Shown: piece by piece, positions 1 through 7,974 of the stretch
How the letters are laid out: every line of letters begins with the position of its first letter
Position numbering within the stretch: position 1 is the first letter of the stretch
Assembly (NCBI RefSeq): GCF_022095675.1
Contig: NZ_JAHYSG010000040.1
Location: forward strand, 1 to 64,000
Length of the DNA stretch: 64,000 nucleotides
Direction: 5' to 3'
Source: Dactylosporangium sp. AC04546
GTDB taxonomy: Bacteria > Actinomycetota > Actinomycetes > Mycobacteriales > Micromonosporaceae
The notes under the pieces: generated by a model
Told to the model about the DNA's origin: nothing
The model's database searches: none
What the model saw: the letters and a program-made list of their open reading frames with translations, nothing else
Made by a program: the position numbers and the translations under genes

Positions 1-54
1 TGAACCGACGACCCAGGTGCCACCCGACCCATCCAAGAACCGGGCAACACCCAT
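1..54 (-). CDS. Possible 5' end of a gene running off the left edge
   Basis: Reading the minus strand from an ATG at 54 gives 18 open codons (MGVARFLDGSGGTWVVGS) to the window edge, preceded by a weak GGTGG. The short sequence looks protein-like and has the codon bias of the neighbouring genes, but it is too short to assign a family. If real it would lie downstream of the DUF4185 gene on the same strand, about 64 bp from its stop, and could be the last gene of that operon. Confidence 0.3.
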   Translation of the reverse strand, partial: MGVARFLDGSGGTWVVGS

Positions 55-117
55 TCCACCAATGAGCTACGGTCGCGCCTTGCACGGACCCGAGTCATCC
101 GCTCCCGACCGGTGGTG

Positions 118-1668
118 TCAGGCCTTGGTGAGCGCGAAGTCGTCGAGCTGGATCCAGATGTCGCCGTGGTCGGTCCAGACCCCGCCGTACACCACGACCG
201 AGGTCCGGTTGCCGCTGTTGAAGTTCACCGTGTACCGCGTCCACGGTCCGACGGCGGTGAAGTTGACCTCGGAGATCACCGCGTTGTTGGTGCCCCGCAC
301 GCCGAAGAACCCGTTGTCGCTGTTGGGTGACGTGCGCAGCCAGCCGGTGAGCCGGTAGTTGGTGAACGTGGACACCGGGACCGTCTGGTGCACGTCCTGC
401 CAGCCCTGGTTGTACCGCGCGAACGCGTTGTTGTCGCCGGAGTAGCCCCAGTAGTTGTGGTCGATGCCGCAGTTGCCGGTGCACGCCCAGAACCCGCCGG
501 TGCCGGTGCCGTTCAGCGCGCCGCGCTCGAAGCTCGGGTCGCCCATGAGGTTCGGCTCGACGATCTGCCCGGACGTGTTGATGCGCACCTTCATGAGGTA
601 CACGTTGTACGGGTCCCATTGCGACATCGTGAAGTACACCGTGCCGCCGGAGCTCCACGGGTGGATGAAGCCGCCGTAGAGGCCGGGGTAGTCGGCCGAG
701 CTGACCACCACCTGGCCGGTGCTCCACGGGCCCTGCGGGCTGGTCGCGGTGCGCAGGACGATGTCCTCGCCCTGCAGGTACATCATGAGCCAGCGGCCGC
801 TGTAGGTGTCGTAGCGCACCGACAGCTCCGACACCGGCGCGCTCACCACCGCGGCCGCGGAGGACGAGCTGCCGGCGGCCCAGGCGCTGCCGTTCCAGTA
901 CTGGTAGGCGGCCTGGTCGAGCACCTGGGCCTCCGGCACGCGGGCGACGTAGGCGCTGCCGAGCCGCCCGCTGGGCGTGCCGAACACGTACAGGTAGCCG
1001 CCGCGGCGCTCGAACGCCTGCATCTGGAAGTGGTCGTTGAGCGACGGGTTGTTCCATACCGGCGTGCCCGTGGTGACCCAGGACGCGCCGTTGTCGTCGG
1101 AGTAGGCGATGCGGGCGTAGTTGGTGTCCCACTGCCCGGGCGGGCCCCAGTGCCGCACCGACATGTAGGAGACGTACTGGCGGGAGCCGATCGCGATGCC
1201 GGCCGTCGGGATCTTCGTGACCTCGCCGGTGTTGTCGGGCTGGTGCAGGCCGGGCAGGATCTCCCGGGCCCGGCCGTCGCCGGCGGTGACGGCGCTGTCG
1301 AGGTGCATGCCGTCGGCGAGGTTCGTGTCGGCGGAGCGCAGCAGCACGTTGCTGCGCCAGTTCAGCTCGCCGGGGCCGAACGCGCCGCCGCCGGGCCCGA
1401 CCCAGGCGTCACCGAACGTGTCGCCGAAGAGGGCGAGCGTCTGGCCGGCGTTGTTGTCCCACAGGATGCCGAGGTCGGTGCCCTTGATGTTCCAGCGGCC
1501 CCACGTGTTGTTCGGGCTGTCCGGGCCGGTGAGCTTCTCGACCAGGCTCGCCGGCGTGTGCGCCGACGTGGCCAGGGCCGGGCCGGCGGTGAGGGTGAGG
1601 GTGGCGGCGGTGAGCGCCAGAACCGCCGTAGCGGCGGCGGTTCGGCGCACGTTGGTGGTGCGGTGCAC
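118..1668 (-). CDS. Secreted DUF4185/GH183 family protein with C-terminal carbohydrate-binding domain, predicted endo-D-arabinanase
   Basis: 516 aa from a GTG with AAGGAG seven bases upstream. Residues 1 to about 34 form a Sec signal peptide ending ALA-TSA. The DUF4185 core follows (about 40-370) with the family motifs KGTDLGILWDN and LFGDTFGD, whose acidic residues are the likely catalytic ones. From about 378 there is a CBM4/9-like beta-sandwich opening with GDPSFERG and ending QLDDFALTKA. DUF4185 is now CAZy family GH183, whose characterised members are endo-acting D-arabinofuranosidases. The gene lies 36 bp behind the GH172 gene and is co-transcribed with it from the LacI-controlled promoter near 2900. 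Export plus a binding module fit an enzyme cutting polymer outside the cell. The substrate is inferred from the family, not shown here. Confidence 0.85.
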   Translation of the reverse strand: MHRTTNVRRTAAATAVLALTAATLTLTAGPALATSAHTPASLVEKLTGPDSPNNTWGRWNIKGTDLGILWDNNAGQTLALFGDTFGDAWVGPGGGAFGPGELNWRSNVLLRSADTNLADGMHLDSAVTAGDGRAREILPGLHQPDNTGEVTKIPTAGIAIGSRQYVSYMSVRHWGPPGQWDTNYARIAYSDDNGASWVTTGTPVWNNPSLNDHFQMQAFERRGGYLYVFGTPSGRLGSAYVARVPEAQVLDQAAYQYWNGSAWAAGSSSSAAAVVSAPVSELSVRYDTYSGRWLMMYLQGEDIVLRTATSPQGPWSTGQVVVSSADYPGLYGGFIHPWSSGGTVYFTMSQWDPYNVYLMKVRINTSGQIVEPNLMGDPSFERGALNGTGTGGFWACTGNCGIDHNYWGYSGDNNAFARYNQGWQDVHQTVPVSTFTNYRLTGWLRTSPNSDNGFFGVRGTNNAVISEVNFTAVGPWTRYTVNFNSGNRTSVVVYGGVWTDHGDIWIQLDDFALTKA

Positions 1669-1704
1669 TGCGGTGCTCCTTCCATCCAGCGGGAGACGCC
1701 GCTG

Positions 1705-2832
1705 TCAGGCCGGATGCCTCGGTGGCTGTGCGCCGAGGTCCGGTACCGGTGCGGCGCCTAGGTGGACCTCCAGGTCATCGGCGCTCGGGGCCGGCGGCCG
1801 GTTCGTGGTCGGGCGGTCCAGGTAGAACAGCGACGTCGAGGCGATGTCGTCGCGCAGCGGCAGGTACCGCCAGCCCGAGCGCCAGCCGAGCGCCTGGACC
1901 TCGACGCGCAGCCGGGTCGCGAAGTGGATCGGGTCGGGCACGTGCCAGCGGTACAGGCCGAAGCGCTGCTGGCTGACGTAGAGCCCGTCGGGGCGGATCA
2001 CCTGCGGCATGCCGAGGTACGGCGTGGAGAAGGCGGTGTAGCCCTGTCCGGGGACGTCGAAGTTCCACGCCCCGCCGAAGTAGTCCTCGGTGCCCGTGCC
2101 GCAGATCGTCGGGTACTCCTCGTCGTCGTCGAGGTAGAACTTGACCTCGCCCTCGCCCCACCAGCCGTTGCTGTTGACGCCCCAGGCCAGGTACGTGCCG
2201 ACGTAGTGCCCGGCGCCGGTGACGCCGTCGAGCAGGACGTGGGTCTTCATGTACTCGAGGGGGTTGCTGCGGCGCCACTGGGCGTGGAAGTAGCCCTCGT
2301 CTGAGGACCCCGCCAGGTCGCCGTCGAGCTCGTAGGTGATCTGGTAGTACACGCGGACGCTCACCGTGGAGAGGTTCTCCAGGGTCCAGCGCGCGCCGGT
2401 GCGGAACGGCATCGGCCAGTAGGAGTTGAAGCCGCCGTGCGGGTTGGCGGCCACCATCGCGGAGCTGACCTGGCTGAACTCGCCCCAGCCGCTGCAGAAG
2501 AAGTCCCCGTAGGGCACCTCCACGGCGGGCTCCTCGGCGCCGTCCCAGTAGGCCCGCAGCAGCAGCGTGCGCCAGTTGTCCTTGTGCGTCGTGATCCAGA
2601 TGTGGGTGATCCGGCCCGGTCCGTCGATCTCGGCGAGCGTGAACGTCTCGCCCGGGCCGATGTCGACGCTGGGCGAGATCTTCCACGTCGGGCCGAGGTC
2701 GCGGGCGCACGCGGCGCCGGTGCCCTCGGTGGCGCGGCCGCCGCCGCCCGCCGACCCGTCGAAGTTCTCGGGGCTGATCGACCGGGTCCGGACGGCGCGC
2801 AGGCGCGACACGGGCAGGGGTGAGGCGGTCAT
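1705..2832 (-). CDS. DUF2961/GH172 family glycoside hydrolase, predicted exo-alpha-D-arabinofuranosidase
   Basis: 375 aa. The open frame runs further upstream, but the family starts here, at an ATG followed by the characteristic RTRSISPENFDGS. No signal peptide is present, so the enzyme is predicted to be cytoplasmic. Conserved DUF2961 segments are ITHIWITTHKDN, YGDFFCSGWGEF, GWWGEGEVKFYLDDD and CGTGTEDYFGGAWNF; the glutamates in the last two blocks are the likely catalytic pair. GH172 enzymes act on alpha-D-fructofuranosyl or alpha-D-arabinofuranosyl linkages. The neighbouring GH183 and GH116 genes favour D-arabinofuranose. It is the first gene of the minus-strand operon, divergent from the lacI-type gene, with promoter and operator in the 150-bp gap. 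Confidence 0.85.
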   Translation of the reverse strand: MTASPLPVSRLRAVRTRSISPENFDGSAGGGGRATEGTGAACARDLGPTWKISPSVDIGPGETFTLAEIDGPGRITHIWITTHKDNWRTLLLRAYWDGAEEPAVEVPYGDFFCSGWGEFSQVSSAMVAANPHGGFNSYWPMPFRTGARWTLENLSTVSVRVYYQITYELDGDLAGSSDEGYFHAQWRRSNPLEYMKTHVLLDGVTGAGHYVGTYLAWGVNSNGWWGEGEVKFYLDDDEEYPTICGTGTEDYFGGAWNFDVPGQGYTAFSTPYLGMPQVIRPDGLYVSQQRFGLYRWHVPDPIHFATRLRVEVQALGWRSGWRYLPLRDDIASTSLFYLDRPTTNRPPAPSADDLEVHLGAAPVPDLGAQPPRHPA

Positions 2833-2874
2833 CGGGTTCGCGGCTCCTTGGCTGGCGGGGCGCAACAGCGGCTC

Positions 2875-2886
2875 GCAATCGATTTC
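2875..2886. promoter_or_regulatory. LacI-family operator 1 (GH172-GH183 operon)
   Basis: GCAATCGATTTC, a near-palindrome around a central CG, as LacI-family proteins bind. It lies immediately downstream of the -10 of the minus-strand promoter, so it covers the predicted transcription start. The same core in the other orientation (GAAATCGATTGC) recurs at 3995-4006 and 11364-11375, with a close variant at 11507-11518. Confidence 0.75.
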
Positions 2887-2890
2887 AGAA

Positions 2891-2919
2891 AATGTAGACT
2901 TCCAGTGGAAGCATGTCAA
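2891..2919 (-). promoter_or_regulatory. Sigma-70-type promoter of the GH172-GH183 operon
   Basis: On the minus strand, TTGACA (2914-2919), a 17-base spacer and TACATT (2891-2896). This is close to consensus and correctly oriented for the GH172 gene starting at 2832. The predicted start of transcription falls inside operator 1, the usual arrangement for repression. Confidence 0.7.
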
Positions 2920-2982
2920 TGCGATCGAGCCCGGTTCGGCATAAGATCGCAGGCATTCCGAGCCCGTGTGGACAGGGGAGTC

Positions 2983-3951
2983 ATGGCAACGATCTATGAG
3001 GTCGCCGCGCTCGCCGGCGTGTCCCCCGCCACGGTCTCCCGGGTCATGAACGGCATGAGCGTGTCGCCCGAGCGCTCCAAGCGCGTGCGCGACGCGGCCG
3101 AGGCCCTGGCGTTCCGGCCCAACCGGGTCGCCCGCACCCTGCGCCGCCAGCACTCCGAGGTCATCGCCCTGGTCATCCCCGACATCGAGAACCCGTTCTT
3201 CACCTCGATGGCGCGCGGCGTCGAGGACGTCGCCCAGGCCGCCGGCTACTCGGTGCTGCTGTGCAACACCGACGAGGACCACGACAAGGAGGCCCGGTAC
3301 CTCGACATCGCCGTCGGCGCCAACATCGCCGGGGTCGTCATCGCCGCGGCCGGCGACCGCAGCGACGTCAGCGTGCTCATCGACCGGGGCCGCCCGGTCG
3401 TCGCGGTCGACCGCGGCCCGCACGGCTTCGACATCGACGCCGTCACCGTCGACAACCGTGCGGGCGGCCGTGCCGCCGCCAAGGCGCTGTTCGACCAGGG
3501 TTTCCGCCGCATCGCCTGCATCACCGGCCCGCGCGACGTGGAGACGGCGACCCAGCGCGCCGACGGCTGGGCCGACGCCCTCGCGGCGAACGGCGGCGCC
3601 GACGAGAAGCTGCTGCGCTACGCCAACTTCCGCATCGACGGCGGCGAGCAGGCGATGACCGAGCTGCTCGAGCTCCCCGAGCCGCCGGACGCGGTCTTCG
3701 TGGCCAACAACCTGATGAGCGTCGGAGCGCTGCAGGTGCTCTCGCAGCGCGGCCTGCTGCCGCCCGCCATGGGCATGGCCATGTTCGGTGACCTGCCCTT
3801 CATGCCCCTGGCCCCGCTGCCGATCACGGTCGTGCAGCTGCCCGCCCGGCTGATCGGCACCACGGCCGCCAGCCTGCTGCTGGAGCGCATCGGCGGCGAC
3901 GACCAGCCGGCCCGCACCATCGTGCTGCGCAACCGCCTGGTCCAGCACTGA
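2983..3951 (+). CDS. LacI-family transcriptional regulator of the carbohydrate locus
   Basis: 322 aa from an ATG with AGGGGAG seven bases upstream. Residues 3-24 are the canonical LacI helix-turn-helix and hinge start (TIYEVAALAGVSPATVSR followed by VMNG). The rest is a periplasmic-binding-protein-like ligand domain with VALVIPDIENPFF near 58 and repeated domain boundaries of the family. It is divergent from the GH172-GH183 operon and directly precedes the kinase-GH116-isomerase operon. The four ATCGAT-centred operators in this locus are its most likely targets. The ligand is probably D-arabinose or a small arabinofuranosyl oligosaccharide; this is inference from the gene content. Confidence 0.92.
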   Translation: MATIYEVAALAGVSPATVSRVMNGMSVSPERSKRVRDAAEALAFRPNRVARTLRRQHSEVIALVIPDIENPFFTSMARGVEDVAQAAGYSVLLCNTDEDHDKEARYLDIAVGANIAGVVIAAAGDRSDVSVLIDRGRPVVAVDRGPHGFDIDAVTVDNRAGGRAAAKALFDQGFRRIACITGPRDVETATQRADGWADALAANGGADEKLLRYANFRIDGGEQAMTELLELPEPPDAVFVANNLMSVGALQVLSQRGLLPPAMGMAMFGDLPFMPLAPLPITVVQLPARLIGTTAASLLLERIGGDDQPARTIVLRNRLVQH

Positions 3952-3986
3952 GCCTGCGGAGCTGATCGTCGGCGGGCAATCCGCCA

Positions 3987-4015
3987 TTGACGATGAAATC
4001 GATTGCTGACATCTT
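3987..4015 (+). promoter_or_regulatory. Promoter of the kinase operon, giving a leaderless transcript
   Basis: TTGACG (3987-3992), 17 bases, CATCTT (4010-4015). Only six bases separate the -10 from the ATG at 4022 and no Shine-Dalgarno sequence is present, so transcription probably begins at or beside the start codon. The LacI operator occupies the spacer. Confidence 0.55.
3995..4006. promoter_or_regulatory. LacI-family operator 2 (kinase-GH116-isomerase operon)
   Basis: GAAATCGATTGC, the reverse complement of operator 1, placed between the -35 and -10 elements of the promoter. A repressor bound here would directly exclude RNA polymerase. Confidence 0.75.
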
Positions 4016-4021
4016 GGTCCC

Positions 4022-5500
4022 ATGTCGAACACCGCCACGGTCGGCATCGATGTCGGCACCTCGAGCACGAAGGGCGTCCTCGTCGCCCTCGACGGCACCA
4101 TCCTCGCCACCGCCACCCGCACCCACCGGGTGGACCACCCGCGCCCGGGCCACGCGGAGATGGACCCGGCCGTCTGGTGGGACGAGGCCGTCGCCATCAT
4201 CCGGGAGCTGCTCGCCGCGGCGGGGGAGCACACGGTCGCCGCCGTCGGCGTGAGCGGCATGGGGCCCTGCGTCGTGCTCACCGACGACGCCGGCGCCGTG
4301 CTGCGGCCCGCGATCCTCTACGGCGTCGACACCCGGGCGACCGCGCAGATCGCCCGGCTCACCGGCGAGCTCGGCGGCGCCGACGCGATCCGCGAGCAGA
4401 CCGGCTCCGCGCTGTCCACCCAGAGCGTCGGGCCGAAGCTCGCGTGGCTCGCCGAGCACGAGCCGGATGTGTGGGCCCGCGCCCGCCGGCTCTTCATGCC
4501 GGCGAGCTGGCTGGGCCGGCAGCTCACCGGCGCCTACTACCTCGACCAGCACTCGGCCAGCCAGTGCACGCCGATGTACGACGCCGCCGCCCAGGACTGG
4601 CACCCGCGGTGGGCGGCACCCCTCGCCGGCCCGCTGACCCTGCCGCCACTGGTCTGGCCGGCCGACGTGATCGGCACCGTCAGCGCCGCCGCCGCGGCGC
4701 AGACCGGGCTCGCCGCCGGCACCCCCGTCGTGGCCGGCACGATCGACGCGTGGACCGAGGCGGTCAGCGTCGGCGCGCACCGGCTCGGCGACCTCATGCT
4801 GATGTACGGCACCACGATGTTCCTCGTGCACACCACGGCCGTGCGCAACACGTCGCCGGTCCTGTGGGGCACCACCGGCGCGTTCCCCGGCACCCGCAAC
4901 CTCGCCGCCGGCATGGCCACGTCCGGCGCGGTCACCTCGTGGCTGCACGACCTCGTCGGCGCCCCCGGGCACCCGCAGCTGCTGGCCGAGGCGGCCGCGT
5001 CCGGGCCCGGCGCCGGCGGGCTGCTCATGCTGCCGTACTTCGCCGGCGAGCGCACCCCGATCGCCGACCCCGACGCCCGGGGCGTGATCGCCGGGCTGAC
5101 GCTGCGGCACACCCGCGGCGACCTCTACCGCGCCGCCCTGGAGGCGACCGCGTTCGGCGTGCGGCACAACATCGACGCCATCGAGGCGGCCGGCGGGCGC
5201 ATCGACCGGATCGTCGCCGTCGGCGGCGGCACCCAGGGCCGGCTGTGGCCGCAGATCGTCGCCGACGTCACCGGCCGCCCGCAGCTGCTACCGGAGAAGA
5301 CCATCGGCGCCGCCTACGGCACGGCGTTCCTCGCGGCCGGCGCGGTCGACAAGCCCGACATCGAAGCCTGGAACCCGATCGTCGAGCGGATCGAGCCCGA
5401 CCCGCCGGCGTGCGCCGCCTACGACCCGCTCTACCGGCTGTACGTCGACCTCTACCCGGCGACCGCGCCCATCGCGCACGCCCTGGCCGGTCGCTCGTGA
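4022..5500 (+). CDS. FGGY-family carbohydrate kinase, predicted D-ribulokinase
   Basis: 492 aa, a usual length for FGGY kinases. The N-terminal phosphate-binding motif GIDVGTSSTKG is at residues 8-18, and the expected catalytic aspartate is Asp242 in AGTIDAWTEA. The C-terminal half carries AVGGGTQGRLWPQIVADVTGRP. By sequence it resembles xylulokinases. In context, downstream of a predicted D-arabinose isomerase step, D-ribulose is the more likely substrate, giving D-ribulose 5-phosphate for the pentose phosphate pathway. It is the first gene of a three-gene operon and overlaps the GH116 start by 4 bp (GTGA). Translation probably starts on a leaderless mRNA. Substrate assignment is inference. 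Confidence 0.88.
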   Translation: MSNTATVGIDVGTSSTKGVLVALDGTILATATRTHRVDHPRPGHAEMDPAVWWDEAVAIIRELLAAAGEHTVAAVGVSGMGPCVVLTDDAGAVLRPAILYGVDTRATAQIARLTGELGGADAIREQTGSALSTQSVGPKLAWLAEHEPDVWARARRLFMPASWLGRQLTGAYYLDQHSASQCTPMYDAAAQDWHPRWAAPLAGPLTLPPLVWPADVIGTVSAAAAAQTGLAAGTPVVAGTIDAWTEAVSVGAHRLGDLMLMYGTTMFLVHTTAVRNTSPVLWGTTGAFPGTRNLAAGMATSGAVTSWLHDLVGAPGHPQLLAEAAASGPGAGGLLMLPYFAGERTPIADPDARGVIAGLTLRHTRGDLYRAALEATAFGVRHNIDAIEAAGGRIDRIVAVGGGTQGRLWPQIVADVTGRPQLLPEKTIGAAYGTAFLAAGAVDKPDIEAWNPIVERIEPDPPACAAYDPLYRLYVDLYPATAPIAHALAGRS

Positions 5501-7974
5501 ACACCCTCGACCGCACCGCCACCGCGGCCGCGTTCCCGCTCGGCGGGATCGGCACCGGCAACGTCTCCATCGGCGCCCGCGGCGAGCTGCGCGACTGGGA
5601 GCTGGCCAACGCGCCCGGCAAGGGCTCGCACCTGCCGTTCACGTTCTTCGCCATCCGTACCGCCCGCACCGGCGCCGAACCGGTCACCCGCGTGCTCGAG
5701 TCGCGGCTGGTGCCGCCGCACACCGGCGACCAGGGCTACTACGCCGGCCGGCTGGCCGGGCTGCCCCGCCTGCGGGAGAGCCGGATGCGCGGCGAGTACC
5801 CGCTGCTGAGCGTCGACTTCGCCGACGACGACCTCGGCGTCGACGTGGCGCTCACCGCGTTCACGCCGCTGGTGCCGCTCGACGCGGACGCCTCCGGGAT
5901 CCCGTGCGCCATCCTCCGGTACACCGTGACCAACCCGTCCTCCCGTCCGGTCGACGTGACCGTCGTGGGGTCGCTGGCCAACCCGGTCGGCATCACCGGC
6001 CGCAACGTGTTCCACTTCCCCGAGTTCGCCGGCCAGCCCCGCAACGAGTGGCGCGACGACGGCCGGCTGCGCGGCATCGTGTTCGGCACCGACCTCGACG
6101 AGCACGACCCGCGCTTCGGCAGCGTCGCGCTCACCACCACCGACGCCGACACCACCGCCAAGCCGCAGTGGCTCAGCGGGTTCTGGCAGGACGGGGTGCA
6201 GGTCTTCTGGGACGACCTGCGCGCCGACGGCCGCCTCGACGCCGAGACCGAGTTCAGCCTCGACCGGCCGCCCTACCCCGACTGGTTCACCCGCCTGCGG
6301 GTCGGCTCGCTGGGCAGCGCGGCCCGGCTGCCCGGGCACGCCACGCACACCTTCGAGTTCGTCCTCACCTGGCACTTCCCGAACCGGCCGCGCGCCTGGC
6401 AGGGCAACATCCGCCTCGACGACACCCACGCCGGCGAGGTCGTGCGCAACCACTACGCGACCCGCTTCAAGGACGCCTGGCACGTCGCCGAGCACCTGGC
6501 CGCCGAGCTGCCCGGGCTGGAGGCGGCGACCCGCACGTTCCACCGCGCGCTGTTCGGCGGGACGCTGCCGCCGGAGATCGTCGACGCCGCCGCCGCGAAC
6601 CTCACCGTCCTGCGCAGCACCACCTGCCTGCGCCTCGAGGGCGGGGTGTTCGCCGCCTGGGAGGGCAGCTTCGAGCAGGCCGGCAGCTGCGAGGGCACCT
6701 GCACCCACGTGTGGAACTACGCGCAGACCGCGGCGTTCCTGTTCCCGGAGCTGGAGCGCAGCGCCCGGCGCACCGAGTTCCTGCACGAGACCCGGCCCGA
6801 CGGCCGGATGAACTTCCGGGCCAACAGCGTGTTCGGCAACGCGCCCTGGGACTTCCACGCCGCGGTCGACGGTCAGCTCGGCGCGGTCATCCGCCTGTAC
6901 CGCGAGTGGCGCTTCACCGGCGACGACGCGTTCCTCGCCGAGCTGTACCCCGGCGCCCGCCGCGCGCTCGACTACGCGTTCACCGCCTGGGACGCCGACG
7001 GCGACGGCGTGCTCGACAGCGAGCAGCACAACACGTACGACATCGAGTTCTTCGGGCCCAACTCCCTCGCCAACTCGATGTTCGCGGCCGCCCTGCACGC
7101 CGGCGCCCGCATGGCCGGGCACCTCGGCGACGCGGCGGCCGCCACCCGGTACCGCGAGGCCGCCCACCGCTGCGCGGAGCGCACGGACGCGCTGCTGTTC
7201 AACGGCGAGTACTACGAGCAGCGCATCGACGACGTCGACGAGCACCGCTACCAGTACGGCCGGGGCTGCCTCAGCGACCAGCTCTTCGGCCAGCTGCTCG
7301 CGCACGTCGCCGGGCTCGGCCACGTCCTGCCGGCCGCGCACGTGCGCTCCGCCGTCGCGGCCGTCCACCGGTACAACTTCCGCCGGGAACTGACGAACCA
7401 CCACAGCGTGCAGCGGACCTATGCCCTCGACGACGAGGCGGGCCTGGTGCTGTGCTCGTGGCCGCACGGCGGGCGCCCCCGCATCCCGTTCGTCTACTCC
7501 GACGAGGTGTGGACCGGCATCGAGTACCAGGTCGCCGCCCACCTCATCTACGAGGGCCTGGTCGAGGAGGGCCGCTCGATCGTGCGCGCGGTCCGCGACC
7601 GCCACGACGGCCGGCGCCGCAACCCGTGGAACGAGGTCGAGTGCGGCAACCACTACGCGCGCTCGCTGGCCAGCTGGGCGCCGCTGCTCGCGCTCAGCGG
7701 CGCCGACTACGACGCGCCCACGGCCACGCTGACCATCCGCCCGCGGCTCGACGCGCCCGAGGTCCGCAGCATCTTCACCACCGGCACCGGCTGGGGCACC
7801 TTCGCCGTCGACGCGGACGGCGCCCGGCTGACCCTGCACGCCGGCTCCCTCGACCTGGCCACGCTCACCATCGACCACGCGACGTCGGGCCGGCTGCAGG
7901 CCACCGGCGTGCGGCTCGAGGCGGGCGACACGCTCGGCATCCCCGCACGTCCGACACCATCGGAGGAACCATGA
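5497..7974 (+). CDS. GH116 family glycoside hydrolase, predicted exo-beta-D-arabinofuranosidase
   Basis: 825 aa from a GTG overlapping the kinase stop. The open frame continues upstream, but the family begins with AAFPLGGIGTGNVSIGARGEL. Residues up to about 330 form the GH116 N-terminal beta-sandwich and the remainder the catalytic (alpha/alpha)6 barrel, with CEGTCTHVWNYAQ, PWDFHAAVDGQLG, and HNTYDIEFFGPN holding Asp515, the expected acid/base. No signal peptide is seen, so it is predicted to be cytoplasmic. GH116 contains beta-glucosidases, beta-xylosidases and an exo-beta-D-arabinofuranosidase; the adjacent GH172 and GH183 genes favour the last. Its stop overlaps the isomerase ATG (ATGA). 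A beta-glucosidase or beta-xylosidase remains possible. Confidence 0.85.
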   Translation: MNTLDRTATAAAFPLGGIGTGNVSIGARGELRDWELANAPGKGSHLPFTFFAIRTARTGAEPVTRVLESRLVPPHTGDQGYYAGRLAGLPRLRESRMRGEYPLLSVDFADDDLGVDVALTAFTPLVPLDADASGIPCAILRYTVTNPSSRPVDVTVVGSLANPVGITGRNVFHFPEFAGQPRNEWRDDGRLRGIVFGTDLDEHDPRFGSVALTTTDADTTAKPQWLSGFWQDGVQVFWDDLRADGRLDAETEFSLDRPPYPDWFTRLRVGSLGSAARLPGHATHTFEFVLTWHFPNRPRAWQGNIRLDDTHAGEVVRNHYATRFKDAWHVAEHLAAELPGLEAATRTFHRALFGGTLPPEIVDAAAANLTVLRSTTCLRLEGGVFAAWEGSFEQAGSCEGTCTHVWNYAQTAAFLFPELERSARRTEFLHETRPDGRMNFRANSVFGNAPWDFHAAVDGQLGAVIRLYREWRFTGDDAFLAELYPGARRALDYAFTAWDADGDGVLDSEQHNTYDIEFFGPNSLANSMFAAALHAGARMAGHLGDAAAATRYREAAHRCAERTDALLFNGEYYEQRIDDVDEHRYQYGRGCLSDQLFGQLLAHVAGLGHVLPAAHVRSAVAAVHRYNFRRELTNHHSVQRTYALDDEAGLVLCSWPHGGRPRIPFVYSDEVWTGIEYQVAAHLIYEGLVEEGRSIVRAVRDRHDGRRRNPWNEVECGNHYARSLASWAPLLALSGADYDAPTATLTIRPRLDAPEVRSIFTTGTGWGTFAVDADGARLTLHAGSLDLATLTIDHATSGRLQATGVRLEAGDTLGIPARPTPSEEP

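Noticed and set aside
2833..4281. Upstream extension of the GH172 frame over the lacI and kinase genes
   Set aside because: The extension is antisense to two clear genes and low in protein character. The family start, promoter and operator lie at 2832-2919.
4003..5496. Upstream extension of the GH116 frame
   Set aside because: Arg/His/Pro-rich shadow of the kinase gene in another frame. The GH116 family begins at the GTG at 5497.
5452..7878. Very long antisense open frame opposite the GH116 gene
   Set aside because: High-GC shadow frame. Its translation is rich in Val, Gly, Arg and Glu without any family motif, while the other strand encodes a complete GH116 enzyme.
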